From assembly GCF_000384315.1 (NCBI RefSeq), contig NZ_ARVW01000001.1:8043001-8107000 (forward strand): a stretch of 64,000 nt of DNA, written 5' to 3'. The position numbers were made by a program, and so were the translations under genes. This document shows, one piece after another, positions 1-9,224 of this stretch; position 1 is the stretch's first letter; every line of letters starts with the position of its first letter. Under the pieces are notes generated by a model. It saw only the letters and a list, made by a program, of their open reading frames with translations. It ran no database searches and was not told where the DNA came from. The DNA comes from Amycolatopsis nigrescens CSC17Ta-90. GTDB taxonomy: Bacteria; Actinomycetota; Actinomycetes; Mycobacteriales; Pseudonocardiaceae.

Positions 1-3000
1 CATGTAGGGAATGTGGTGCGAGGGCTGGTTGGAGTGCCCGTACTGGCCCATCCGCACGTCCCTGGCTTCGCGCATCTCGTGGATGACGCCGCCGTAGGAG
101 CCGGGGAAGTTCGCGGTTTCCGGGGTGGCGAAGAACTCGTCCAGCTTCTTCGCGAGCTCCTCCTTGCCGCCGTACAGGTTCGCCAGGCCCTGGCCGTCCT
201 GCGGCACGGTGAAGGCCATGTTCCAGCCATCGGTCTCGGTGTAGTCGCCGCCCCACACCCGCGGGTCGTACTTATCGGGCGGGAGGCGGAACTTGCCGTC
301 TGCGCTCTTGCCCTGGAAGAAGTCCACGTCCTTGTCGAACATGTGCACGTAGTTCTGCGCGCGGTTGCTGAAGTACTCGTAGTTCTCCAGGTACTCCTGC
401 TTGCGCGGGTGGTCGGCGGCGGCTTCGTCGTAGAGCTTCTTGGACATGTTCGCAATGCCGTAGTCGTTGACGTAGCCCTCCAGCGCCCACGACATGCCTT
501 CGCCGGTGCTGGTCGGGGTGTAGCCGAGGAAGATCGAGCTGTCGATGCCCTTGCGCCCGATGTTCTGGTTCGGCGGGGTCACCGTGGCGTTCTTCAACGC
601 CGCGTCGTAAGCGCACTCGATGTCGAAGTTCCGCACGCCCTTGAGGTACGCGTCCGCGAAGGCCACGTCGGAGCTGGTGCCGGTCATCAGGTTGGCGTAG
701 CCGGGGGAGGACCATCTGGCGACCCAGCCGCCGTCGCGGTACTGCTGGACGAAGCCGTCCACCATCTTGCCCGCCAGGCTCGGGGTGAGCAGCGAGTAGG
801 CCGGCCAGGTGGTGCGGTAGGTGTCCCAGAACCCGTTGTTCACGTAGATCTGGCCGTCCACGAGTTTCGCGCCGGTCTGCGTCGGGGTGTCCGGTCCTGT
901 TCGCGGTGAGACCGGGCTGGCGTAGCGGTAGACCGGCTGCTGGGTGCTACCGACGTTCTCCGAACCGGAATTCGGGTAGAGGTAGAGCCGGTAGAGGTTC
1001 GAGTAGAGCGTGGTCAGCTGGTCGGCGCTGGCACCTTCCACCTCGATCACCCTCAGCGTGTCGTCCCAGCGGTCCTGCGCGGCGTCGCGCACGGAGTCGA
1101 AGGTGGCGTCCGGCGTGATTTCCTGGTCGAGGTTCTTCTTCGCCTGGTCCACGCTGATCAGCGAGGTGGCGATGCGCATCTGCACCGTCTTGCTGTCGCC
1201 GGTGTCGAAGCGCAGGTAGCCGCGGACGTTGTCCCGGCCCTCGCCGGGCAACTTGTTGCCGGCCACGGCCGGTTTGTCGAAGGTCGCGTAGACGAACATG
1301 CGCCCGGCGCCCGCGGAAAGGTCGCTCTTCACGTCGGTGTAGCCGCTGACCGTGCCGGTGGCCTGGTCCAGGGTGAGCCCGCCGTTGTTGTTCACATTGT
1401 CGAAGATCAGGCTGGCGTCGTCGCCGGGGAAGCTGAACCGGAACAGCGCGGCGTGGTCGGCCGGGGCCAGCTCGGTCTTGATCCCGTTGTCGAACTGGAC
1501 GCCGTAGTAGTGCGCCTTCGCGGTCTCGTTCTGGTGTTTGAACGGCAGTTCCCTGGCGTCCCGGTTGGCGTCCGGCACCCCGGCGGCCAGCGAGGGCATC
1601 ACCTGGAAGCTGTGCCGGTCGCCCATCCAGGGGCTCGGCTCGTGGCTGGCGCTGAACGCCTGCAGGGTCGGCGAGTTCTGCTCGTTGTTCTGCGAGTGGT
1701 AGTTGTACAACCAGCTGCCCGAGCCTGCGTCGGTGACCGGGGTCCAGAAGTTGAAGCCCTGCGGCACCGCGGTGGCCGGGAAGTTGTTGCCGCGGGAGAA
1801 GGTGCTGTTCGCGTGGGTGCCGCGGGTGGTCAGCACGTAGTCGGACGGGCGGCCCGCGGTCACCGGGGTCGCCGCGCCGATGGCGATGTCGTCCACCCAG
1901 CCCTGCAGGAAACCGGGGCCGGCGGGATTGTCGTAGCCGATCAGGATCCGGTCGACGGTCTTGCCCGCGGCCACCGTGCCGATGGTGGACCGGATCTGGT
2001 TCCACTGGTTGGTGTACAGCGCCTTCGAGGCGCCTTGGCCCTGCGGTGAGAGCCCGAAGCCGTACTGGTCGGTCGCGCCGAGCCCACTCAGGTAGCTGCC
2101 GTCGGTGAAGGCGAGGTCGATGGCCGCGTGCGTGCTCGGGTACTTGAGGTCGTCCTTGATGAACTCCGGCAGGATCTTGTACGACAGCTCGGTGTCCGCG
2201 GCCACCGGGAGGTCCACGTCGAAGATCTTGTTGTACGAGTAGCCGTGCCCTTCTGCGACGTGCGAGCCGGAGTAGTGGAAGGCGCGCAGGCCGCTGTAGC
2301 CGGCCCTCGGCTTGTTGGTGTAGCCCGAGTTCGGGCCGTTGTCCGGGTAGCTGCGCATGTTCGGCAGCGGCGGCGGGGCCGGCTCGTCGTTGGCCAGCAG
2401 CAGCTCGGCGAGCTGGAGCAGCGGCCCGCCGTTGTTGGCGGTGATGTCGAGCTGGAAGTGCTTGAACGCGGCGGTCGGCTGGAGCTGGTACTCCTTGCGC
2501 TCGAAGCGCGCGCCGAAGGACTGGCCGGCCTGCTTGTCCAGCTCGGTCCAGTTGGTGCCGTCGTTGGACCCGCGTAGCGTCCAGTCCTTGGGGTCGCGTT
2601 CCGCGGCGTCGTTGGCCGAGGTCAGCGCGTAGTGCGTGATCGAGGTGGGCTCGGAGAGGGTGAATCGCGCCCAGCCGGTCGGGGCCTTCGCCAGCCACTT
2701 CGTGTCGGCCGAGCCGTCGGCGAGGTTGGCCACCACCTCACCGGCTTCGGTGTTCTCGTGGCTGGCCGCCGACTCGGTGATCTTGCCGCGGATGTCGCCG
2801 GGGATCGCGGTCCCGTTGGCGCCGTTCACCCCGGACGCCTTCGGTTTGCCGTTCGGGTCGGTGTCGACGGTGTCCACCCAGGACGGTTGCGGGTCCCCGG
2901 TCTCGAACGAGGAGTAGAACGCCGGTGCCGGTGCCGCGGCGGCTTGGCCCGCCGGCAGCGCCGCGACGGTGGCAGCGGTGACAACGGCGGACAGCAGCAT

Positions 3001-3033
3001 CGCGACCGACGGTCTAGTGCCTCGGGGCATCAT
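1..3033 (-). CDS. Secreted GH92 alpha-mannosidase with F5/8 type C domain (partial, C-terminus outside window)
   Basis: This is a glycoside hydrolase family 92 enzyme, a Ca2+-dependent exo-acting alpha-mannosidase family that trims mannose from mannans or glycans outside the cell. The frame stays open from the ATG pair at 3028-3033 to base 1, so 1011 codons are present and the C-terminus is missing. Residues 1-35 form a signal peptide (MMPRGTRPS, then a hydrophobic core). An F5/8 type C (discoidin-like) region spans roughly residues 80-225. The catalytic part shows GH92 motifs NNGFWDTYRTTWP, WGGDYTETDGWN and, at the window edge, GHSNQPSHHIPYM. The substrate linkage (alpha-1,2 is commonest in the family) is inferred. 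A palindromic operator-like site lies upstream at 3114-3127. Confidence 0.93.
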   Translation of the reverse strand, partial: MMPRGTRPSVAMLLSAVVTAATVAALPAGQAAAAPAPAFYSSFETGDPQPSWVDTVDTDPNGKPKASGVNGANGTAIPGDIRGKITESAASHENTEAGEVVANLADGSADTKWLAKAPTGWARFTLSEPTSITHYALTSANDAAERDPKDWTLRGSNDGTNWTELDKQAGQSFGARFERKEYQLQPTAAFKHFQLDITANNGGPLLQLAELLLANDEPAPPPLPNMRSYPDNGPNSGYTNKPRAGYSGLRAFHYSGSHVAEGHGYSYNKIFDVDLPVAADTELSYKILPEFIKDDLKYPSTHAAIDLAFTDGSYLSGLGATDQYGFGLSPQGQGASKALYTNQWNQIRSTIGTVAAGKTVDRILIGYDNPAGPGFLQGWVDDIAIGAATPVTAGRPSDYVLTTRGTHANSTFSRGNNFPATAVPQGFNFWTPVTDAGSGSWLYNYHSQNNEQNSPTLQAFSASHEPSPWMGDRHSFQVMPSLAAGVPDANRDARELPFKHQNETAKAHYYGVQFDNGIKTELAPADHAALFRFSFPGDDASLIFDNVNNNGGLTLDQATGTVSGYTDVKSDLSAGAGRMFVYATFDKPAVAGNKLPGEGRDNVRGYLRFDTGDSKTVQMRIATSLISVDQAKKNLDQEITPDATFDSVRDAAQDRWDDTLRVIEVEGASADQLTTLYSNLYRLYLYPNSGSENVGSTQQPVYRYASPVSPRTGPDTPTQTGAKLVDGQIYVNNGFWDTYRTTWPAYSLLTPSLAGKMVDGFVQQYRDGGWVARWSSPGYANLMTGTSSDVAFADAYLKGVRNFDIECAYDAALKNATVTPPNQNIGRKGIDSSIFLGYTPTSTGEGMSWALEGYVNDYGIANMSKKLYDEAAADHPRKQEYLENYEYFSNRAQNYVHMFDKDVDFFQGKSADGKFRLPPDKYDPRVWGGDYTETDGWNMAFTVPQDGQGLANLYGGKEELAKKLDEFFATPETANFPGSYGGVIHEMREARDVRMGQYGHSNQPSHHIPYM

Positions 3034-3113
3034 CGCACCCAGCTTTCTGACGAAGTAGCACGCCGCGACCGGACGGGGACTTCCAGCGACGTCAAGGAAG
3101 AAAAGCCGCCGTG

Positions 3114-3128
3114 TGACATCGATGTCAA
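3114..3128 (-). promoter_or_regulatory. Perfect palindrome overlapping a consensus -35 box, upstream of GH92
   Basis: Bases 3114-3127 are the perfect 14-bp palindrome TGACATCGATGTCA, with the central CG typical of LacI-family operators. On the minus strand the sequence TTGACA (3128 down to 3123) is a consensus -35 box embedded in the palindrome, about 90 bp before the GH92 start. A regulator bound here would cover the -35. The matching -10 is weak (a CTTTTC-like hexamer 17-18 bases on). The regulator is not encoded nearby. Confidence 0.5.
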
Positions 3129-3206
3129 GACTCGGCCGCAAACCTGGCCTGAATCGGACAAACCTCTGCTCCGTTTGGCTCCGGTGCGCGTTGGTCCTGG
3201 CCGGGG

Positions 3207-4511
3207 TCAGCAGGTGGTCAGGAAGTGGTGCAGGACGCGGGTGCCGAAGTGGAGGCCCTCGACAGGGACGCGCTCGTCGACCCCGTGCGCCATGGCCCGG
3301 TAGGGGAAGCCGGGTGGCAGCCAGAGCGGCGCGAAGCCGTAGCAGTCGATGCCCAGCTTGCTGAACGCCTTCGCGTCGGTGCCGCCGCCCATGCAGTAGG
3401 GCACCACGACGGCCTCCGGGTCCTCGGCCCGCAGCGCGTCGGCCATCGCGGCGAACCACGGCGAGTCCACCGGGGCCTGCACCGCGGGCTGCCTGGCCAC
3501 GAACTCCCGCTCGACGTCCTGGCCGAGCAGTTCGTCGATGGTGGCGAGCAGGGCGTCCTCGGTGCCGGGCAGCACCCTGGTGTCCACCTGCGCCTGCGCG
3601 AGGCTCGGGATCACGTTCACCTTGTAGCCCGCGTCGAGCATGGTCGGGGTGGTGCTGTTGCGGATGGTCGGCAGCACCAGCGCTCCGGCCGGGCCGAGCC
3701 TGGCCACCGTGCCGTCCACGTCCTCGAGGTCGACCTCGACGCCGAGTGCCGCACCGGTCCGTTCCAGGAAGGCCAGCACGGTGGGGGTCAGGTGCACCGG
3801 CCAGCGCTGCGCGGTGATCCGGCCGAGCGCGCCGACCAGCCTGGTCACCGCGTTCTCGTCGTTGGGTCGGGAGCCGTGCCCGGCCCGGCCGCGTGCGGTG
3901 AGCCGCAGGTGCGAGGTGCCCCGCTCGGCGGTCGCCACCGGGTACAGCCGCACGGTCCGGCCGTCGGCGGCGGGCACGTGGTAGGTGTAGCCGCCGGACT
4001 CGCTGATCGCGGCCGCGCAGCCTTCGAACAGGTGCGGATGCTCGGCCACCAGCCAGTGCGCGCCGTAGTCGCCCTTGTCTTCCTCGTCCGCGACGAAGGC
4101 GAGCACGAGGTCGCGGCGCGGCCGGACGCCGGTGCGCGCGAAAGAGTCCACAACGGACAGAACCATCGCGCAGAAGTCCTTCATGTCCGTCGCTCCGCGG
4201 CCCCAGAGGAAACCATCGCGGATCTCACCGGCGAACGGCGGGACGGTCCAGTCGGCCGCTTCGGCGGGCACCACGTCCAGGTGGCCCTGCACGAGCAGCG
4301 CCGGGAGCGACGGGTCGCTGCCGGGGACCCTGGCGATCACGTTCGCCCTGCCCGGCGCGGACTCGATGATCTTCGCGCCCACCCCCGCGTCGGAGAGCAC
4401 CGAGGCGACGTATTCGGCCGCGTCGCGCTCGCCCTCCGAGTCGCCGCCGCCCCGGTTCGTGGTGTCGAACCGCAGCAGCGACCGGCAGAGCTCTACGACA
4501 TCCCTATCCAT
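3207..4511 (-). CDS. M20 family metallopeptidase (ArgE/DapE/acetylornithine deacetylase-like)
   Basis: A 434-residue zinc-dependent exopeptidase or deacylase of the M20 family, cytoplasmic, with no signal peptide. Visible family features are QGHLDVVPAE (first metal His and Asp), WGRGATDMKDF (bridging Asp region), FVADEEDKGDYG (catalytic Glu pair) and the C-terminal GGGTDAKAF segment. The length is normal. Its start ATG overlaps the stop of the upstream M55 aminopeptidase gene by 8 bases (ATGGATAG), so the two are probably translationally coupled and trim imported peptides together. The exact substrate cannot be told from sequence. Confidence 0.92.
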   Translation of the reverse strand: MDRDVVELCRSLLRFDTTNRGGGDSEGERDAAEYVASVLSDAGVGAKIIESAPGRANVIARVPGSDPSLPALLVQGHLDVVPAEAADWTVPPFAGEIRDGFLWGRGATDMKDFCAMVLSVVDSFARTGVRPRRDLVLAFVADEEDKGDYGAHWLVAEHPHLFEGCAAAISESGGYTYHVPAADGRTVRLYPVATAERGTSHLRLTARGRAGHGSRPNDENAVTRLVGALGRITAQRWPVHLTPTVLAFLERTGAALGVEVDLEDVDGTVARLGPAGALVLPTIRNSTTPTMLDAGYKVNVIPSLAQAQVDTRVLPGTEDALLATIDELLGQDVEREFVARQPAVQAPVDSPWFAAMADALRAEDPEAVVVPYCMGGGTDAKAFSKLGIDCYGFAPLWLPPGFPYRAMAHGVDERVPVEGLHFGTRVLHHFLTTC

Positions 4512-5331
4512 ATTTCCCCTGTACCGCTCCGGCCGCGATCGCGGTGACCACTTTGAAAGCCTTCATCGCTTCGGTCATGTCGGGTGCGTCGAAACCGACC
4601 CGGCGGACGTCGAGCTGCTCGACGGTCGGAATCACGGCGGTGGCCTGCGCCAGGTGGCTGGCGTCGAACTCCACCTCGATCCGGTGCGCCGAGCGCGAAC
4701 CGGCCACCCGGCCTGCCAGCCGCATGCCGGCGCCGGCGGCCGCGGTGAGCAGCTCGGCGGTACGGGCGGGCGGGAGGCAGATCGCCGCGTACCGGCTGAC
4801 GCACTCCTTGACCGCGACCAGCTCCGCGCCGGCCGCGTAGCCGCGCGCGTCCTCGCAGGTCTTGTCGTCGCCGGTGACCACGAGCACCGGTACCCCGTAC
4901 TCGGCGGCGAGCCCGGCGTTGAGCCTGCCCTCGCTGGCCGGCACGCCGTCCAGCCACACGCCGGTGATCTGGTTCTCCAGGTAGGTGTGGGAGAGCACCC
5001 CGTCGAAGCCGGCGCCGGCGTGATACCCGAGGAACACGACGCCGTCCACGCCGGAGTCGATGCCCTGCATCATGGACAGCGGCTTGTGCCGGCCGGTGAG
5101 CATCCGCGCCCGCGGGTCGAGGTCCTCCAGCAGCAGGTTGCGCTGGGCGGAATGCGCCTCGTTGACCAGCACTTCGGTGGCTCCGGCGTCGCACAGGCCG
5201 GCGATCGTGGCGTTCACGTCGCTGGTGAACAACCGGCGGAAGCGCTGCCACTGCTCGGTCCCCGGGACGACGTCGTCGGTCCAGGTGACCCCGGTGGCAC
5301 CCTCCATGTCCGCAGAGATCATGATCCGCAT
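4504..5331 (-). CDS. dppA: M55 family D-aminopeptidase, DppA-like
   Basis: A 275-residue zinc aminopeptidase related to Bacillus subtilis DppA, which cleaves N-terminal D-amino acids from peptides and assembles as a ring-shaped decamer. The metal and catalytic residues are at the expected places: Asp8 and Glu10 in SADMEGATG, His60 in NEAHSAQ, His104 in GYHAGAG, His115, and Glu134 close to the family Glu133. It is the first gene of a minus-strand pair with the M20 peptidase and is divergent from a dipeptide ABC transporter operon. The same association occurs in the B. subtilis dpp operon and suggests use of D-amino-acid peptides, for example from cell walls. The substrate is inferred. Confidence 0.92.
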   Translation of the reverse strand: MRIMISADMEGATGVTWTDDVVPGTEQWQRFRRLFTSDVNATIAGLCDAGATEVLVNEAHSAQRNLLLEDLDPRARMLTGRHKPLSMMQGIDSGVDGVVFLGYHAGAGFDGVLSHTYLENQITGVWLDGVPASEGRLNAGLAAEYGVPVLVVTGDDKTCEDARGYAAGAELVAVKECVSRYAAICLPPARTAELLTAAAGAGMRLAGRVAGSRSAHRIEVEFDASHLAQATAVIPTVEQLDVRRVGFDAPDMTEAMKAFKVVTAIAAGAVQGKYG

Positions 5332-5459
5332 GGTCTAGACCGTAGCGCCAGCTAAGTCACGGCTTGGCAATGACGGGGGGTAATCGTTGACTTTGGGGTT
5401 GGACAGATGGTTTCTTTTTCGCCTTGGGGCGAGGTCCGTGGAAAAGATTGAGGTGGGTC
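5332..5459 (+). promoter_or_regulatory. Divergent promoter region between dppA-like gene and dipeptide ABC operon
   Basis: This 128-bp stretch separates the two divergent peptide genes. A TTGACT hexamer at 5387-5392 could be a -35 for the transporter operon, but I see no good -10 at 17 bases. A purine-rich segment (AAAAGATTGAGGTGGG) precedes the ATG at 5460 and decides that start over the upstream in-frame ATG at 5424. No clear operator palindrome is visible. Confidence 0.35.
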
Positions 5460-7280
5460 ATGGTGCGTTTCACCAGTAGTCGGCGTGCTCGGGCGGGGGC
5501 GGTGGTCGCCGCCGCGGCGATGGTCGCGGTCGGGCCGTTCGCCGTGCCCGCCCAGGCCCAGGATGCCCAGGCGGCCAAGGTGCTCCGGGTCGCACTGGTT
5601 CAGGAGATCGACCACCTCAACCCGTTCACCGCGGGCTTCGCCTCCAGCACGATGATCGGACGTCTGGCATATGAGTTCCTGACCCTGCCCTCGGCAGAGG
5701 ACGCCACTCCGTCCGCAGGGCTGGCCGAGAAATGGGATCCCTCGCCGGACAAGCTGACCTGGACCTACACCCTCCGCCAGGGCGTGAAATGGTCCGATGG
5801 CAAGCCGGTGACGGCCAAGGACGCGGCCTACACGTTCAACCGGATCATGACCGACGAGAAGGCCGCCGAGGCCAACGGCAACTTCGTCGCCAACTTCGAG
5901 ACGGTCACCGCGCCGGACGACCGGACCCTGGTGATCAAGACGAAGGAGCCGCAGGCGAGCATGAGCTCGCTGGACGTGCCGATCGTGCCGGAGCACATCT
6001 GGTCCGGCATTTCGGACATGGCGGACGAGCGGTCCGACACGCCCGAGGTGGTCGGCGTCGGGGACGGACCGTTCCTGGTCACCGAGTACCGCAAGAACGA
6101 AGTGGTCAAGCTCAAGGCGAACCCGGACTACTGGCGCGGCAAGGCCAAGGTCGACGAGATCCAGTTCATCAAGTACGAGAACGCCGAAGCCGCGGTGAAC
6201 GCGCTGCAGAACAACGAGATCGACCTGGTCAACCGGCTCACCCCGACCCAGTTCGAGGCGCTGCAGGGCAAGGACGGCATCGCCACCAACAAGGCGCCGG
6301 GCCGCCGCTACCGCGAGATGCTGGTCAACCCCGGCGCGCAGAACGTGGACCGCCAGCCGATCGGTGACGGCAACCCGATCCTCAAGGACGTGCGGGTGCG
6401 CAAGGCGATCGGCAAGGCCGTCGACTCGCAGACCATTGTGGACAAGGTGGTCGGCGGTTACGGGCAGCCGGCGACCGGCCTGATCCCGCCGGTGTTCCCG
6501 GAGTACCACCTGGACGCGGCCGACTCGCAGAAGCCGCCGTTCGACTTGGCCGCGGCGAACCGCGAGCTGGACGCGGCCGGCTACCTGAAGGGCCAGGACG
6601 GCATCCGGGTCGCGCCGGACGGCAAGCGCCTTGAGTTCCGGCTGACCGGCCGGGCCAGCGAGAACTTCGCCCAGCGCGCCGCGGACTACGTAGTCGGCTG
6701 GCTCGGTGAGGCCGGCATCAAGGTGAACAAGCAGCTGGTGTCGGACAACGAGGTGGACGAGGTGACCTCGGCCGGGCTGTACGACCTGGCGTTCTCCGGC
6801 TACGCCACCAACCCGGACCCGGACTACACGCTGTCCAAGCAGACCTGCGCCAAGCTCCCGCTCGCCTCCGGCAGCGGTTCCAGCGCGTCGCTGTTCTGCG
6901 ACGAGGAGTTCGACCGGCTCTACGGCGCGCAGCTCGCCGAAATCGACGTGCCAAAGCGGGCGGAGCTGGCCAAGCAGGCGCAGCGCCGGTACAACGACCA
7001 GGTGCCTTCGGTGGTGCTGGAGTACGACAACGTGCTGGAGGCCTACCGGTCGGACAAGTTCGCCGGCTTCCCAACGCAGCCCTCCTCCGGGGGGCCGATC
7101 ATGGAGCAGGTCGGCTACTGGAGCTACTACGGTGCCACCCCCGCGTCCGAAGGCGGCTCCGCGGGCGGCGGGAGCAACACCGGCATGTGGATCGGCATCG
7201 GTGTCGCGGTCCTGATCGTGCTCGGTGGCGGCGGAGTGTTCCTGGCCAAGCGCGGCAAGGCCGCGGAAGATCGCGAGTAG
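5460..7280 (+). CDS. Peptide ABC transporter substrate-binding protein, family 5, with C-terminal membrane anchor
   Basis: A 606-residue extracytoplasmic solute-binding protein (SBP_bac_5/DppA-OppA type) that captures peptides for the permeases encoded next. The N-terminus is a Sec signal peptide ending around PAQAQDAQA, with no lipobox cysteine. The family 5 signature region is present (EKWDPSPDKLTWTYTLRQGV). The C-terminus is unusual: a Gly/Ser-rich linker, one hydrophobic helix (MWIGIGVAVLIVLGGGGVF) and a basic tail, so the protein seems anchored by a C-terminal transmembrane segment instead of a lipid. It heads a four-gene operon. Peptide specificity is inferred from family and context. 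Confidence 0.93.
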   Translation: MVRFTSSRRARAGAVVAAAAMVAVGPFAVPAQAQDAQAAKVLRVALVQEIDHLNPFTAGFASSTMIGRLAYEFLTLPSAEDATPSAGLAEKWDPSPDKLTWTYTLRQGVKWSDGKPVTAKDAAYTFNRIMTDEKAAEANGNFVANFETVTAPDDRTLVIKTKEPQASMSSLDVPIVPEHIWSGISDMADERSDTPEVVGVGDGPFLVTEYRKNEVVKLKANPDYWRGKAKVDEIQFIKYENAEAAVNALQNNEIDLVNRLTPTQFEALQGKDGIATNKAPGRRYREMLVNPGAQNVDRQPIGDGNPILKDVRVRKAIGKAVDSQTIVDKVVGGYGQPATGLIPPVFPEYHLDAADSQKPPFDLAAANRELDAAGYLKGQDGIRVAPDGKRLEFRLTGRASENFAQRAADYVVGWLGEAGIKVNKQLVSDNEVDEVTSAGLYDLAFSGYATNPDPDYTLSKQTCAKLPLASGSGSSASLFCDEEFDRLYGAQLAEIDVPKRAELAKQAQRRYNDQVPSVVLEYDNVLEAYRSDKFAGFPTQPSSGGPIMEQVGYWSYYGATPASEGGSAGGGSNTGMWIGIGVAVLIVLGGGGVFLAKRGKAAEDRE

Positions 7281-7299
7281 GGCAGCGAGTTTGACCGAC

Positions 7300-8319
7300 A
7301 TGGCAAGCGCCATCGAACCGGAGTCGTTACCCGATCCGGACGAGCGGCGAGGCGGTACCGGCACCACCAGGTTCGTGCTCACCAAGCTGGCGGAGGCGGT
7401 TGGCAGCCTGGTCCTGGTCGTGGTGCTGGGTTTCCTGTTGTTCCGGATGATTCCCGGTGACCCGGTCGCGACCATGACCAGGGACCGGCCGACCAGCCCG
7501 GAGCAGCTGGCCGAGCTCCGCGAGCGGTTCGGCGTGGACAAGCCGATCCTGCAGCAGTTCGTCGACTACTTCGGCGGGCTGCTGCGGGGCGACCTCGGCC
7601 TGTCCTACGTCTACCAGCGGCCGGTCGCCGACCTGATCGGGGAGCGGTTGTGGCCGACGATCCTGCTGGTCGGCACCGCGACCGTGCTCGCGGTGCTGCT
7701 CGGCGTCTGGCTCGGGGTGCGCTCGGCGTGGCGGCGCGGCAGCGCCTTCGACAAGGCGAACACCGGTATCGCGCTGACCCTGTGGTCGATGCCGCAGTTC
7801 TGGCTCGGCATGCTGCTGCTGATCGCGACCCAGGGCCTGTTTCCGAGCCGGGGCATGCGGTCCGCGGACATCCCGGACGGGTTCTTCCCGCAGACGCTCG
7901 ACGTGCTGCATCACCTGGCGCTGCCGTGCCTGACCCTGCTCGCGGTGATCTATGCCCAGTACATGCTGGTCATGCGGTCGTCGCTGCTCGGTGAGATGAA
8001 CGCGGAGTACCTGGTCACCGCGCGCGCCAAGGGCCTGCGCGACGACCTGGTCCGGCGCCGGCACGCGGTGCCGAACGCGTTGCTGCCCACCATGACGCTG
8101 GTGTTCCTGCAGTTCGGCATGGTGGTGTCCGGCACGGTGACGGTGGAGACGGTGTTCTCCTGGCCGGGTCTCGGGCTGCTCACCTTCCAGGCCCTGCGCG
8201 GTCCGGACCTGCCGACCCTGCAGGGTGTTTTCGTGGTGCTGGCCGGCGCGGTGGTCGTGATGAACCTGCTCGCGGAGTTGCTCTACCGCGTGCTCGACCC
8301 GAGGGTGCGTGCGCAGTGA
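7300..8319 (+). CDS. dppB: Dipeptide/oligopeptide ABC transporter permease (DppB-like)
   Basis: Inner-membrane permease subunit of 339 residues, BPD_transp_1 fold. The first transmembrane helix (VGSLVLVVVLGFLLFRMIPG) and the following GDPV motif are typical of DppB/OppB. The EAA loop that contacts the ATPase is visible near YLVTARAKGLRDDLVRRRHA. The ATG at 7300 is chosen because longer in-frame starts run into the end of the binding-protein gene. Its stop overlaps the GTG of the next permease (GTGA), which supports one transcript and coupled translation. Confidence 0.92.
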   Translation: MASAIEPESLPDPDERRGGTGTTRFVLTKLAEAVGSLVLVVVLGFLLFRMIPGDPVATMTRDRPTSPEQLAELRERFGVDKPILQQFVDYFGGLLRGDLGLSYVYQRPVADLIGERLWPTILLVGTATVLAVLLGVWLGVRSAWRRGSAFDKANTGIALTLWSMPQFWLGMLLLIATQGLFPSRGMRSADIPDGFFPQTLDVLHHLALPCLTLLAVIYAQYMLVMRSSLLGEMNAEYLVTARAKGLRDDLVRRRHAVPNALLPTMTLVFLQFGMVVSGTVTVETVFSWPGLGLLTFQALRGPDLPTLQGVFVVLAGAVVVMNLLAELLYRVLDPRVRAQ

Positions 8320-9224
8320 CGGCGTCGAACGAGAGCGCGCGGACCATCGCCTGGCAGCGCCGCCGGGCTGCGGTGGGCCGGACCTGGCGTGAGTTCGCGG
8401 CGAACCGGGGCGGGCTGGTCGGCCTCGCCGTGCTGGCGCTGATCGTGGTGCTGGCCCTGCTCGCGCCGTTGATCACCGATGAGGCCGGGCTGGACGTCAC
8501 CAGGGTGACCGGCAAGCCGTTGCAGTCGCCGAGCGGGGAGTACCTGCTCGGCACCGACGTGGACGGTCGTTCGGTACTGCTGATGACCTTCTGGGGCGCC
8601 AGGGTTTCGCTGCTGGTCGGTTTCGCGGCGACCCTACTCTCGGTGCTGATCGGCACCCTGGTCGGCATCATCGCGGCGCACTTCGGCGGCTGGGTGTCGG
8701 TGCTGCTGCTCCGGTTCACCGACTTCTTCCTGGTGCTGCCGTCGCTGGTGCTGGCCATCGCGCTGTCCACCGTGCTGCCGCAGGGCGTGGCCACCATCAT
8801 CCTGGCGGTGGGGATCACCTCCTGGCCCACCACCGCGAGACTGGTGCGCGCGCAGACCCTCACCATCGAGAGCAGGCCGTACATCGAGCGGGCCAAGGCA
8901 CTCGGCGGCGGGCACGCGCACATCGTCGGCAAGCACGTGCTGCCCGGGGTGATGCCGTTGGTGCTGGCCAACACCACGCTGGTGGTCGGCAACTCGATCA
9001 TCGCCGAGGCCACCCTGTCCTTCCTCGGTCTCGGCGACCCGTCCGTGGTGTCCTGGGGCTCGATGCTGCAGACCGCGCTCAGCTCGGGCGCGGTGAGCGG
9101 CGGCGCCTGGTGGTACCTGCTGCCGCCCGGTGTCGCGATCGTGCTCATCGTGTTGTCCTTCACGCTGGTCGGCCGTGCGCTGGAGACCGTGCTGAACCCG
9201 CGGCTTAAGGGGGAGCGCTCGTGA
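8316..9224 (+). CDS. dppC: Dipeptide/oligopeptide ABC transporter permease (DppC-like)
   Basis: Second permease subunit, 302 residues. It begins with a cytoplasmic segment followed by a hydrophobic helix (GLAVLALIVVLALLAPLIT), the OppC_N arrangement. The EAA loop is seen as YIERAKALGGGHAHIVGKHV. It starts with GTG and overlaps its neighbours on both sides by 4 bases (GTGA), so stoichiometric expression with DppB and the ATPase is likely. Confidence 0.92.
   Translation: MTASNESARTIAWQRRRAAVGRTWREFAANRGGLVGLAVLALIVVLALLAPLITDEAGLDVTRVTGKPLQSPSGEYLLGTDVDGRSVLLMTFWGARVSLLVGFAATLLSVLIGTLVGIIAAHFGGWVSVLLLRFTDFFLVLPSLVLAIALSTVLPQGVATIILAVGITSWPTTARLVRAQTLTIESRPYIERAKALGGGHAHIVGKHVLPGVMPLVLANTTLVVGNSIIAEATLSFLGLGDPSVVSWGSMLQTALSSGAVSGGAWWYLLPPGVAIVLIVLSFTLVGRALETVLNPRLKGERS

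Noticed and set aside
947..2698. Long minus-strand open frame of 583 codons in the GH92 region
   Set aside because: It is a shifted shadow. The true GH92 frame on the same strand (start 3033) gives a signal peptide and all family motifs down to the window edge, while this frame gives Arg/Gly/Ala-rich low-complexity sequence.
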